Under the pieces are notes generated by a model. It searched no databases. It worked only from the letters and a program-made list of their open reading frames with translations, and was not told where the DNA came from. 58,800 nt of DNA from the NCBI GenBank assembly GCA_937928385.1, contig CALEZD010000036.1, positions 1 through 58,800 of the forward strand, read 5' to 3'. Each line of letters opens with the position of its first letter. Within the stretch, counting starts at the first letter, position 1. Position numbers and translations under genes: made by a program. Source of the DNA: an uncultured Bacteroidota bacterium (GTDB taxonomy: Bacteria; Bacteroidota; Bacteroidia; Chitinophagales; Chitinophagaceae). Of this stretch, positions 58,799 through 58,800 are shown in pieces.

Positions 58799-58800
58799 AA

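Noticed and set aside
1..58800. CRISPR arrays, insertion sequences, prophage genes
   Set aside because: No regularly spaced repeats of 25-40 bases, no transposase or integrase motif and no phage structural gene were seen.

Overview
The window is chromosomal DNA from a member of the Bacteroidota, most likely of the Chitinophagales/Chitinophagaceae type. Four proteins end in type IX secretion (T9SS) sorting domains (2-406, 7678-9660, 24441-27713, 35721-37004). Many genes follow a Bacteroidota sigma-ABfrA-type -7 box (TAnnTTTG, often with TTTG or TTG upstream) rather than a Shine-Dalgarno sequence. Other markers are a lipidated TamA relative (TamL), DUF4476, DUF1684 and DUF4105 proteins, a degenerate DksA-like protein and a single-subunit succinate dehydrogenase membrane anchor. 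The family placement is inference; no rRNA is present to confirm it. I see no insertion sequence, prophage or CRISPR array, and the content is mostly core metabolism and envelope biology.

Layout. 1-2000: end of a T9SS protein, a rhodanese, an unknown protein and a Uma2-type nuclease. 2127-5729: sdhC-sdhA-sdhB with a promoter in front and a strong terminator behind. 5743-9702: DUF4105 protein, alpha/beta hydrolase and a large PKD/gliding-type secreted protein, closed by a terminator. 9713-16255: a compact run of ten genes, many overlapping or within a few bases (SDR, thioesterase, cinA, aroK, DUF423, kdsB, NodB-type deacetylase, LolA-like, lipoprotein, FabZ-like dehydratase), bounded by terminators. 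16388-19099: a coiled-coil protein facing a PAS histidine kinase and a receiver-CRP response regulator. 19122-22193 (minus): ccmB-ccmC-ccmD followed by glutamate dehydrogenase. 22277-22590: tRNA-Gly(GCC) and tRNA-Leu(TAA), each with its own terminator, then about 480 bp without a convincing gene.

23073-28206: lipoprotein, GT2 glycosyltransferase, a 1090-residue M43 metalloprotease and a lipoprotein. 28310-35568 (minus): lysS with a DUF1684 gene, and ileS with the histone-H1-tailed DksA-like protein, separated by a gene-free stretch of about 550 bp that carries an inverted repeat. 35721-46736: SGNH hydrolase, arginase, TamL, an RNA methyltransferase, DUF4476, PAP2 phosphatase, methyltransferase, a stand-alone GroES-like protein, a TPR protein, DUF4287/DUF5655, VOC, folK and an unknown exported protein. 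46842-58349: sppA, fasciclin protein, serine dehydratase, kdsA, exported hydrolase, DPP4, acyl-CoA carboxylase beta and ispH. 58374-58798: a small lipoprotein and tRNA-Arg(CCG), both on the minus strand.

Functional links. kdsA and kdsB supply CMP-Kdo for lipid A. LolA, TamL, the PAP2 phosphatase and the NodB-type deacetylase are also envelope genes. sdh and ccm serve respiration. The most unusual items are the M43 protease, whose catalytic domain is split by an insert of roughly 315 residues, and the DksA-like protein, which has lost three of four zinc ligands and gained a Lys/Ala/Pro tail of about 200 residues. Also notable are a NodB/LolA/lipoprotein/FabZ-like gene group that resembles the accessory half of an aryl-polyene or flexirubin locus, and promoter boxes 4-7 bases from start codons that imply leaderless mRNAs.
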